Assembly (NCBI RefSeq): GCF_003149245.1
Contig: NZ_QGDL01000013.1
Location: forward strand, 62,001 to 126,000
From: Faecalicatena orotica
GTDB lineage: Bacteria; Bacillota; Clostridia; Lachnospirales; Lachnospiraceae
DNA: 64,000 nt
Direction: 5' to 3'
Each line of letters begins with the position of its first letter. Position 1 is the stretch's first letter. The position numbers and the translations under genes are program-made. Below, in pieces: positions 53,363-60,662 of the stretch. Below the pieces are notes generated by a model. The model worked only from the letters and a program-made list of their open reading frames with translations. It did no database searches and had not been told where the DNA came from.

Positions 53363-54439
53363 ATGAAGAGAAAAGTACTGTTATTGGGTTCTGTCATTTT
53401 AGCGATCGGAATTTTTGCATGTGGCAGGAATGTGACGGATGATATGGACCGGCAGGGCCGGCCGGCGGATAAAGAAGAGCTGGCTGAGCTTCGGGTTGCG
53501 GTACAGCAGTATTACATCAGTTCACCTGTCGGCTATATTATGGAGCATGGTCTGGACGAGGAATTTGGTTTGAAGCTGGTTCCGGTGGAATATCCGTCTG
53601 GGGCGGAGCAGATCGTGGATATTGAAAAGGATAAGTATGATGTTGCCACGACGGGCGCGGCGTTTCTGTACCCTCTGGTGGAGAACAAGGGTGTTGTGAT
53701 CGGGGAACATATCCGGTCCACGGGCGGGGATGCGGTTTATGCAAGAAACAGCAGCCGGATACTGGACGTGAAAGGCTTTAACCCGACTTATCCGCAGGTA
53801 TACGGGGACCTCGATACGGTGAAGGGATGCCGGATTCTGATGAAGAGCAACACGACCCAGCAGTATCTGGGGATGAAATGGCTGGAATCGATCGGAGTCA
53901 AGAAGGGCTCTGTAAAACTTGCTTACGGGGACTTTCAGGATACCTACAACAGGTTTCTGGATGGTGAGGGCGATGCGGTTGTGCTCAGCGCACCTTATTC
54001 TTATATGGCTCTGAAGGAAGGGTTTAAGAAGGTAGCCGACACCGAGTCACTGCATACGGAAATATATGAGGTAATTCTGGCGACTAAAAAGGCGCATGAG
54101 GAAAAACGAGAATCTCTGGTACGTTTTATGGAATGTCTTTTATATGCAAATGAGATACTGGAAGCTGACTCCAGAGAGAAGGCTGCCTCCGGTGAAAGCT
54201 GGTATCTGAAACAGGGACAGTCGGTTTCTAAGGATATTCTGGAGATGGAATGTAAGGACAAGATTTTAGTGACAAGGAAAAATTACGACATAGAGAAGTT
54301 TGGCGATTTTGAAATAAAATATGCGGAGTATATGGCGGCGATCGGAAATATACCGCCTCTCGGACTTCCAAATGTAGATAAAAATGTAGACCGGGAGCTG
54401 TTCCGGGAGGCATTTGAGACGCAGAACAGAGGGAATTAA
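53363..54439 (+). CDS. NMT1/TauA-type substrate-binding lipoprotein 1
   Basis: 358 residues. Signal peptide and lipobox IFAC (Cys20). The mature part is a type 2 periplasmic-binding fold of the sulfonate/thiamine-precursor (TauA/SsuA/ThiY) sort: LRVAVQQYYISSPVGYIMEHGLD, YDVATTGAAFLYPL, GCRILMKSNTTQQYLGMKWLESIG, GDAVVLSAPYSYMAL. It is a paralogue of the next gene. Acts outside the membrane. Substrate unknown. Confidence 0.88.
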   Translation: MKRKVLLLGSVILAIGIFACGRNVTDDMDRQGRPADKEELAELRVAVQQYYISSPVGYIMEHGLDEEFGLKLVPVEYPSGAEQIVDIEKDKYDVATTGAAFLYPLVENKGVVIGEHIRSTGGDAVYARNSSRILDVKGFNPTYPQVYGDLDTVKGCRILMKSNTTQQYLGMKWLESIGVKKGSVKLAYGDFQDTYNRFLDGEGDAVVLSAPYSYMALKEGFKKVADTESLHTEIYEVILATKKAHEEKRESLVRFMECLLYANEILEADSREKAASGESWYLKQGQSVSKDILEMECKDKILVTRKNYDIEKFGDFEIKYAEYMAAIGNIPPLGLPNVDKNVDRELFREAFETQNRGN

Positions 54440-54459
54440 ACAAGAATTGTCTTGTTTAA
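54436..54459 (+). promoter_or_regulatory. Stem-loop between the two binding-protein genes
   Basis: TTAAACAAGA pairs perfectly with TCTTGTTTAA around ATTG; the stop codon of the first gene is in the stem. No T-run: likely an RNA-processing or stability element. Confidence 0.6.
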
Positions 54460-54485
54460 AATAAAAGGAATAAAGGAGAAAGGTT

Positions 54486-55574
54486 ATGAAGAAAAGAGTA
54501 TTGGCGGGATTTTTGGCAATGGCTTTAGCACTCTCATGTCTGGTTGGCTGCCAGTCAGGAGGAAAAACGGAAGAAAAACAGGGGAAAACAGAGGCTTCGG
54601 ATGCGAAAGAGGATACGGATTCCGGAGAACTCCCGGTGATCCGGGTGGCGGTTATGCCGTTTTATATTTCTTCACAGATCGGCTACATCATCGATAACAA
54701 GCTGGATGAGGCAAACGGATTTAAGATTGAACCTGTCATGTTCCCGACAGGGGCGCCAATGAACGAAGCGATCGCATCCGATTCCTATGATGTGGCAACA
54801 ATCGGTGGAGCGTTTGTATTTGGAGTTGCCAATTTTGACGCTCATGTCATCGCGAGCCATATCAATGGGACCGGCGGCAATGAAATCTGGGCCTACAAGG
54901 ATTCTGCACTCGCAGGTGTGAAGGGGACTAACCCGGACTACCCGGATGTACTCGGATCACCGGATACAGTCAAAGGAGTGAAGATCGTACAGACAACCGG
55001 AACGACCGGACAGCTCGCCGTGACAAAATGGCTGGAGGCCATCGGCGTGCCGGAGACAGACGTACAGATGGTACATATGGAATTTGCACAGTGCTATCAG
55101 GCTTTCAAGGGCGGACAGGCCGATGTGGCGGCGCTCACCTCACCTTATTGTTTCCAGACAGACGATACGATGGTAAAAGTGGCGGACCTCGACCAGTTAG
55201 GGCTGCAGCTTTATGAGGAAATCACTTTAACAGACAAGGCATATAACAATGAAGAGATTAAGGCTGTTATCCCGGCATTTTTAAAGACACTCTATGAAGT
55301 AAACGACGAACTGGAGGCAAACCCGGACAAGAAGTTCGAGGCTGTTAAGAAATGGTACAACGACAACGGCGGGTCTGCTACAGATGAAGATATCCAGGCA
55401 GAATGCGACTTAAAGCCGTTTGTGACAACAGAAGATGCAAAAGCATTAAAACTGGGCGATTATGAGGCAGCTTACGCCGAATTCATGGTATCTCAGGATA
55501 AACTCGACGGCGATAAAGTAGAAACTGTAAAAAATAACACGACTTCAGAATTTCTTGATGAAGCTTTGAAATAA
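54486..55574 (+). CDS. NMT1/TauA-type substrate-binding lipoprotein 2
   Basis: 362 residues, lipobox CLVGC (Cys22). Mature part parallels protein 1: IRVAVMPFYISSQIGYIIDNKLDE, YDVATIGGAFVFGV, GVKIVQTTGTTGQLAVTKWLEAIG, QADVAALTSPYCF. The shared frame with different pocket residues suggests two related ligands or a gene duplication followed by division of labour. AAAGGAGAAAGG before the ATG. Confidence 0.88.
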   Translation: MKKRVLAGFLAMALALSCLVGCQSGGKTEEKQGKTEASDAKEDTDSGELPVIRVAVMPFYISSQIGYIIDNKLDEANGFKIEPVMFPTGAPMNEAIASDSYDVATIGGAFVFGVANFDAHVIASHINGTGGNEIWAYKDSALAGVKGTNPDYPDVLGSPDTVKGVKIVQTTGTTGQLAVTKWLEAIGVPETDVQMVHMEFAQCYQAFKGGQADVAALTSPYCFQTDDTMVKVADLDQLGLQLYEEITLTDKAYNNEEIKAVIPAFLKTLYEVNDELEANPDKKFEAVKKWYNDNGGSATDEDIQAECDLKPFVTTEDAKALKLGDYEAAYAEFMVSQDKLDGDKVETVKNNTTSEFLDEALK

Positions 55575-55580
55575 AGAGAC

Positions 55581-55620
55581 AGGATGCCGGGCATGTGAAT
55601 GGTCATTTACCCGGCATCCT
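55581..55620 (+). promoter_or_regulatory. Stem-loop between binding protein 2 and the permeases
   Basis: AGGATGCCGGG pairs perfectly with CCCGGCATCCT. The strongest intercistronic stem in the window. No T-run, so partial termination or mRNA 3' protection is expected, raising binding protein over permease levels. Confidence 0.75.
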
Positions 55621-55658
55621 CCTGTAACAGACATAAAAGAAATGAAAGGCTGGATAAA

Positions 55659-56426
55659 ATGAAGAAGAACAAAAAATATATGGTCATTTCCGCAATTTCC
55701 ATGATATGCTTTTTTGTCCTGTGGGAGCTGGTGACAGACGTATTCCATTTATTCCCGGTGTACTCCATGCCGAGTCCCATCAAGACATTTCAGGCATTTT
55801 TTATCAAACTGGTAAACCCGTCCCCGGACGGCTCTGTCTTACTGGTCCATGTAGCGGCAAGCCTGCAGGTGGCCCTGACCGGCTATGTGCTCGGTGCAAT
55901 CGTGGGAATCCCGCTTGGAATCCTGATGGCCTGGTATAAGCCCGTAGATCTGTTTGTAAAACCTATTTTCGATCTTATAAGGCCGATCCCCCCGATTGGC
56001 TGGGTTCCGATTATGATCCTTTTGCTGGGCATTGACCTGAAATCGAAAGCAATGGTTATCTTCGTGTCCGCGGTTATTCCCTGCATTATCAATTCCTATT
56101 CAGGCATTAAGCAGACGAGTGAAGTACATATCAATGTGGGAAAAACCTTTGGGCTGACAAAATTTGAAATCCTCCGGAAGATAGCTATCCCGACGGCACT
56201 GCCCATGATCTTTACGGGCCTGCGGGTTTCTCTCGGGGTTGCATGGATGACGCTGGTAGCTGCCGAACTCGTGGCGGCTACGAAAGGACTTGGATACATG
56301 CTGCAGATTGCAAGGACGATCGGCCGCCCGGACATCATCGTGATGGGGATGCTTGTTATCGCCGGTGTGGGTGCAATTCTGACAGGAACACTGGAATTTC
56401 TGGAAAAGAAATTCGTGAGGAGGTAG
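55659..56426 (+). CDS. TauC/SsuC-like ABC permease 1
   Basis: 255 residues from ATG 55659; the longer frame upstream runs into the stem-loop and lacks homology. Six helices; coupling-loop pattern VGKTFGLTKFEILRKIAIPTALP and the preceding IRPIPPIGWVPIMILLLG typical of sulfonate/taurine-type permeases. Forms a channel with the next gene. Confidence 0.9.
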   Translation: MKKNKKYMVISAISMICFFVLWELVTDVFHLFPVYSMPSPIKTFQAFFIKLVNPSPDGSVLLVHVAASLQVALTGYVLGAIVGIPLGILMAWYKPVDLFVKPIFDLIRPIPPIGWVPIMILLLGIDLKSKAMVIFVSAVIPCIINSYSGIKQTSEVHINVGKTFGLTKFEILRKIAIPTALPMIFTGLRVSLGVAWMTLVAAELVAATKGLGYMLQIARTIGRPDIIVMGMLVIAGVGAILTGTLEFLEKKFVRR

Positions 56427-56429
56427 AAG

Positions 56430-57209
56430 ATGAAGACAAAGGAAAAAAGCCTTGCCGTGGGTATTGGGGCGGCGGCGATTTTAAGCGTGTTTTTAATATG
56501 GTACTTTGCGGCCTCCTATACAAAGGTGTCGCTGTTCTTTCCGACTCCCCAGAAAGTCTTTTCCAGATTCGCCGAGTCACTGTCAGTCCCGATCGGGAAG
56601 TATACGCTCCAGATGCATGTACTGTACAGTCTGAAGCGCGTATTCGTGGGATTCGGACTGTCCTCTGTAACAGGAATTATCCTGGGGGTTGCAATGGGAT
56701 ACTCCAAAACAGTCAATGCAATCGTCAGGCCCATTTTCAATATTATCCGCCCGATCCCGGGACTGGCGTGGATACCGCTGGCAATCCTCTGGTTTGGAAT
56801 CGGCGAGACTACAAAATATTTTATCATCTTTATGGGTGGTTTTGCCAATATTGTGCTGAACTCTTATGACGGCACAAACAAGGTCGATCAGACACTGGTC
56901 GGGGCGGCAGAACTTCTGGGGGCGAATAAGTTCCAGATTTTTGTGAACATCATCCTCCCGAGCGCCACACCATACATATTCGCAGGGCTGCAGGTTTCTC
57001 TGTCCACATCCTGGATGGCAGTTCTGGCGGCGGAGATGATCAGCTCCTATGAGGGGGCAGGATGGATCATCAACATGGGAATGAACACAGGGGATACCGT
57101 TTTGATTCTGGTCGGCATGATTTCCATAGCAATCATCGGGTTCGCACTGGCTAATATTATGAGAGTTTTAGAAAGGAGATTATGTTCATGGACGGTAAGG
57201 GGAAAGTAA
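56430..57209 (+). CDS. TauC/SsuC-like ABC permease 2
   Basis: 259 residues, paralogue of permease 1: IRPIPGLAWIPLAILWFG, then GAAELLGANKFQIFVNIILP and GLQVSLSTSWMAVLAAEM. A heterodimeric channel is likely because the ATPases are also two different genes. Its 3' end overlaps the ATPase 1 start by 28 bp. Confidence 0.9.
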   Translation: MKTKEKSLAVGIGAAAILSVFLIWYFAASYTKVSLFFPTPQKVFSRFAESLSVPIGKYTLQMHVLYSLKRVFVGFGLSSVTGIILGVAMGYSKTVNAIVRPIFNIIRPIPGLAWIPLAILWFGIGETTKYFIIFMGGFANIVLNSYDGTNKVDQTLVGAAELLGANKFQIFVNIILPSATPYIFAGLQVSLSTSWMAVLAAEMISSYEGAGWIINMGMNTGDTVLILVGMISIAIIGFALANIMRVLERRLCSWTVRGK

Positions 57210-57985
57210 CAGTCAGATGTAAAGATCTCTGTAAAACTTTTTATGCAAAAAATAGAAAACAGGATGAAGTGAATGAGGTTATCCGGAATCTGAACCTTGA
57301 AGTAAAGGAAAACGAGTTTCTGGTCCTGTTCGGACCGGGACAGTGCGGGAAGACAACCATCCTGAACCTGCTGGCGGGCCTTGTAGATGCAACCGGAGGG
57401 GAGATAGAGGTGAATGGGAAAAAGGTGGACGGGCCGAGCTGTGACCGCGGGATGGTCTATCAGACAACTGCACTGTTCCCGTGGATGAGCGTTATGAAGA
57501 ATGTATCTTTCGGACCAAGGATGCAGGGGGTTAAGAAGGAAGAGTGGAAAAAAAGAGCCCAGTACTATATTGACTTAGTTGGCCTGACCGGGTTCGAGGA
57601 CAGCTATCCGGTCAAGCTCTCAGGCGGCATGCAGCAGCGGGTGGGGATTGCCCGTGCCTACTGCAACAACCCGGATGTGATATTCATGGACGAGCCGTTC
57701 GGCCATCTGGATGCGCAGACCAGGTATCTGATGGAGGAAGAGATTGAGAAAATCTGCTCCAAAGAAAAACGTACAGTCGTATTTGTGACGAACAATGTGG
57801 AAGAGGCAATTTATCTGGCGGACAGGATCGTTGTGCTCACAGAAATGCCTGCTTCGGTTAAGAAAGAATACATCATCGGCCTGCCGAGGCCGAGAGACTA
57901 TACAAGCGAGGCGTTTCTGGCACTGCGCGAAGAGATTACACAGTGCGTGGAGGGGAATGTGGCCGAAGAGGAGGTGCAGGGTTAA
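57182..57985 (+). CDS. ABC ATPase 1 (SsuB/TauB-like) without the switch histidine
   Basis: 267 residues. Walker A GPGQCGKTT (about 51-59), Q-loop VYQTTALFPW, full signature LSGGMQQR (about 146), Walker B VIFMDEPFG. The switch loop reads VFVTNNVEEA with Asn204 where the catalytic His is expected (usually THD). Thus its own Walker site should be poorly active but it supplies a canonical signature to its partner. ATG 57182 follows AAAGGAGATT. Confidence 0.9.
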   Translation: MFMDGKGKVTVRCKDLCKTFYAKNRKQDEVNEVIRNLNLEVKENEFLVLFGPGQCGKTTILNLLAGLVDATGGEIEVNGKKVDGPSCDRGMVYQTTALFPWMSVMKNVSFGPRMQGVKKEEWKKRAQYYIDLVGLTGFEDSYPVKLSGGMQQRVGIARAYCNNPDVIFMDEPFGHLDAQTRYLMEEEIEKICSKEKRTVVFVTNNVEEAIYLADRIVVLTEMPASVKKEYIIGLPRPRDYTSEAFLALREEITQCVEGNVAEEEVQG

Positions 57986-57986
57986 A

Positions 57987-58733
57987 ATGGATGAGAAAAG
58001 GGTGAAAGTGGAAGTAAAGGAACTGACCAAGGCATTCGGCGACCTGCTGGTACTGGACAACATTTCCTTTGATGTATACGACGGAGAATTCCTGTGTATC
58101 GTAGGGCCTACCGGGTGCGGAAAAACAACGTTTCTGAACTCCCTGACAAAGGTTTATGACATCAATAAGGGCAGTATTCAGGTAGACGGCGAGGATATCC
58201 ATCCGAAGAAACATAATCTGGCATATATTTTTCAGGAGTATTCTACAATGGAGTGGCTCAACATTCAGGAAAATGTGGAATTCGGGCTGAAAGCCAAGAA
58301 GTTCCCGCCGGATAAGCTAAAGGAACGCTCTGATTATGTAATCCGGATGGTAGGGCTTGACAAATACCGGAATTATTATCCCAGCCAGCTGTCGGCGAGT
58401 ATGCTCCAGAGGGTGGTTATCGCGAGAGCATTTGCCATAGAGCCGGATTTACTCCTGATGGATGAGCCATATGGGCAGCTTGATCTGACACTAAAGTATA
58501 AATTGGAAGATGAATTGCTGAAAATGTGGAAGGAAATCAGGACAACGGTCCTGTTCATCACACATAATATAGAGGAAGCCGTTTATCTGTCTGACAGGAT
58601 TATCGTCCTGACAAATAAACCAACTCATATCAAAACGGAAATCATTAACGATCTCCCCCGTCCGAGAAAGGTATCTGATCCGGAATTTGTAGCACTTCGT
58701 AATCAAGTTACGGACCTGATAAAATGGTGGTAG
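57987..58733 (+). CDS. ABC ATPase 2 (SsuB/TauB-like) with degenerate signature motif
   Basis: 248 residues from ATG 57987 (GAGGTGCAGGG upstream; the long upstream extension overlaps ATPase 1). Walker A GPTGCGKTT (40-48), Q-loop YIFQEYSTMEW, Walker B LLLMDEPYG and switch His193 (FITHNIEEA) are canonical, but the signature is LSASMLQR (135-142) in place of LSGGMQQR. With ATPase 1 this predicts one consensus composite site and one degenerate site. Confidence 0.9.
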   Translation: MDEKRVKVEVKELTKAFGDLLVLDNISFDVYDGEFLCIVGPTGCGKTTFLNSLTKVYDINKGSIQVDGEDIHPKKHNLAYIFQEYSTMEWLNIQENVEFGLKAKKFPPDKLKERSDYVIRMVGLDKYRNYYPSQLSASMLQRVVIARAFAIEPDLLLMDEPYGQLDLTLKYKLEDELLKMWKEIRTTVLFITHNIEEAVYLSDRIIVLTNKPTHIKTEIINDLPRPRKVSDPEFVALRNQVTDLIKWW

Positions 58734-58734
58734 C

Positions 58735-60195
58735 ATGGACAAGTATAATTTAATTATCATAACCCCGGACCAGATGCGCGCCGATTATCTGGGATGCTAC
58801 GGGCACAGTACAATAGGCACAAAACATATCGATGCCCTGGCACAGAACGGCGTCCGGTTTAAAAATATGTACTGTGCGGCTCCGCTTTGCGGACCGAGCA
58901 GATGCAGTTTCGCGACAAGCACGTATTTTTCAGAGCATAATCACAGAAATTACTGGTCCACGATCTCCCCGTCCGTGCCGAATATCGTCACATCACTGAA
59001 ACAGGCCGGGTACAGAACAGGGATGTTTGGGAAAAACCATTTATTCACATACTCGGAACTGCCAAAGCTCTGGGACAGTCTGGACGAAGTCTGTCTGGGC
59101 AATTACGATGGACATCCCAAATATGAACATTCTTATTCCTCTTTTACTCTGGAAAAAGACCATCCTTTCAACATTACCCACAAACTGACGACAGAAGCAA
59201 TTCAGTTTGTGGAAAACTCCGGGGAGGAACCGTACTTTCTGTGGATAAATTATCAGGACCCCCACCCGGCGTTTTGCTGTCCGGGCCCATATGATACCAT
59301 GTTCGATCCCTCAGAAATCGAAGTGCCGGAGAGCTTCTATGCTTACGACAGTAAGAGCCAGCCGGTAAAAAATGAGGTGTTCCGTGTGCACTCGGAGATG
59401 GATCAGTGCACGGAAGATGACCTGAAAAAGGCAATCGCACATTATATGGGACAGATCAGGTATGTGGATGACAATGTGGGAAGGCTTTGCGATGCACTAA
59501 AAGAAAACGGTCAGGATAAAAAGACAGTGATTCTGTTTTTTTCCGATCATGGAGAACTGCTGGGAGACTACAGGATGACCCACAAAAATCCGACATTCTA
59601 TGAATGTCTTTCCCATATTCCGGCCATCCTTGTCCATCCGGACGGGCGATGGAAAAATACCGTGTTCGGCGGGCTGAGTGAGGAAGTAGATATGGTTCCC
59701 ACCCTGCTTGAAATACTGGGCGTACAGATTCCCCCGACAATGGTGGGCAGATCCTGGGTACAGGCTCTGGACGCAGGCGATGATACCGGCAGGGACACCA
59801 TTCTCTGCGAGGCAGGAGGCGGATGCCCGACCTGTCAGGAACCAATCGAGGGCTTCACCATAACGGCGCCCCATGCCCCGACCTCGTTCGGGCCGGGTGC
59901 GATGATCAGGAGGGGAAACCTGAAACTTTCTGTTTATGCAGATGACCTGGGTGAACTGTACGATCTTGAGAAAGATCCGCACGAACTCCATAATCTTTAC
60001 CATGACGATTCTTACCGGGCCGTCAGGGATGAAATGACACTGCTTTTGCTGAAACGCGTCATGAGCGTAAAAGTCAGAGACATCCATAAACTGGACTGGG
60101 ACTATCCGCAGTATCCATATGATGTCAGGTTCGAACCACTCGAATCATTCGGGGCCGTGCTGGAAGACATCCGGGCAAGCGGTGATTATTCCTGA
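58735..60195 (+). CDS. Cytoplasmic type I sulfatase (CxPSR)
   Basis: 486 residues, no signal peptide. The formylglycine site is Cys52 in PLCGPSRCSFATS, the metal-binding region IITPDQMRADYLGCYGH at the start (Asp12, Gln13) and Asp271-His272 in FFSDHGELLGDYRM. Such enzymes hydrolyse sulfate esters once the Cys has been oxidised to formylglycine; in anaerobes that needs a radical-SAM maturase, not present in this window. Starts one base after the ATPase 2 stop, so co-expressed with the importer. Substrate unknown; choline-sulfate, aryl-sulfate or sulfated-sugar use are all possible. Confidence 0.9.
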   Translation: MDKYNLIIITPDQMRADYLGCYGHSTIGTKHIDALAQNGVRFKNMYCAAPLCGPSRCSFATSTYFSEHNHRNYWSTISPSVPNIVTSLKQAGYRTGMFGKNHLFTYSELPKLWDSLDEVCLGNYDGHPKYEHSYSSFTLEKDHPFNITHKLTTEAIQFVENSGEEPYFLWINYQDPHPAFCCPGPYDTMFDPSEIEVPESFYAYDSKSQPVKNEVFRVHSEMDQCTEDDLKKAIAHYMGQIRYVDDNVGRLCDALKENGQDKKTVILFFSDHGELLGDYRMTHKNPTFYECLSHIPAILVHPDGRWKNTVFGGLSEEVDMVPTLLEILGVQIPPTMVGRSWVQALDAGDDTGRDTILCEAGGGCPTCQEPIEGFTITAPHAPTSFGPGAMIRRGNLKLSVYADDLGELYDLEKDPHELHNLYHDDSYRAVRDEMTLLLLKRVMSVKVRDIHKLDWDYPQYPYDVRFEPLESFGAVLEDIRASGDYS

Positions 60196-60355
60196 TAGAT
60201 AATATTGAAATGCTGGTGTGCGGACATCACTTCGGAAGAAGGAAGAGAGACATATAAAAGTACATAATCCGGGATGTTTCCTGTCGCCGGATAGCGGACC
60301 AAGTGATATTATATAAAAAAATTTAGAAAAAAATAAAAAAATGTTAAAAAAGGGG

Positions 60356-60384
60356 TTGCATTTTTATTTTTTATCATATATAAT
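60356..60384 (+). promoter_or_regulatory. Promoter of tRNA-Lys
   Basis: TTGCAT (60356-60361), 17 bp, TATAAT (60379-60384), in AT-rich DNA. The stretch 60196-60350 has no ORF and nothing else I recognise. Confidence 0.85.
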
Positions 60385-60431
60385 ATCACTTGCGTCACAG
60401 TTAAAGGATGCAGACAAAAATTAAGAAATAC

Positions 60432-60504
60432 GCGCGATTAGCTCAGTTGGTAGAGCACCTGACTCTTAATCAGGGTGTCCAGGGTTCGAACCCCTGATCG
60501 CGCA
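60432..60504 (+). tRNA. tRNA-Lys (anticodon CTT)
   Basis: 73 nt cloverleaf: acceptor GCGCGAT / ATCGCGC, D arm with GCTCAGTTGGTAGAGC, anticodon stem CCTGA / TCAGG with loop CTCTTAA giving anticodon CTT (Lys, codon AAG), T arm CAGGG-TTCGAAC-CCCTG, discriminator A. CCA is not encoded. Confidence 0.97.
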
Positions 60505-60510
60505 CTTGAA

Positions 60511-60555
60511 GCACTGTTTTCGCGGAGTCCAGAGCCGCGGGGATGGTGTTTTTTT
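60511..60555 (+). terminator. Terminator after tRNA-Lys
   Basis: CACTGTTTTCGCGG pairs with CCGCGGGGATGGTG, using several G-U pairs, then a long T-run. Confidence 0.85.
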
Positions 60556-60596
60556 CGGTCAAAATGCGAAAAATAAAAATCAGAATAAAAATGTAT

Positions 60597-60632
60597 GGAA
60601 AAGGCAGATGCAGTAGAGCACCCGCCTTTTCC
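60597..60632. terminator. Hairpin downstream of glgB copy 2
   Basis: GGAAAAGGC (60597-60605) pairs perfectly with GCCTTTTCC (60624-60632) around an 18-nt loop. Serves the leftward glgB transcript; the T-rich part lies in the stem. Confidence 0.65.
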
Positions 60633-60662
60633 TCTTTCCTATATAAAATTATGCTGAAAAAC

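Noticed and set aside
57795-57986. N-terminal extension of ABC ATPase 2
   Set aside because: It overlaps the ATPase 1 gene in another frame, has no family similarity, and ATG 57987 has a good ribosome site.
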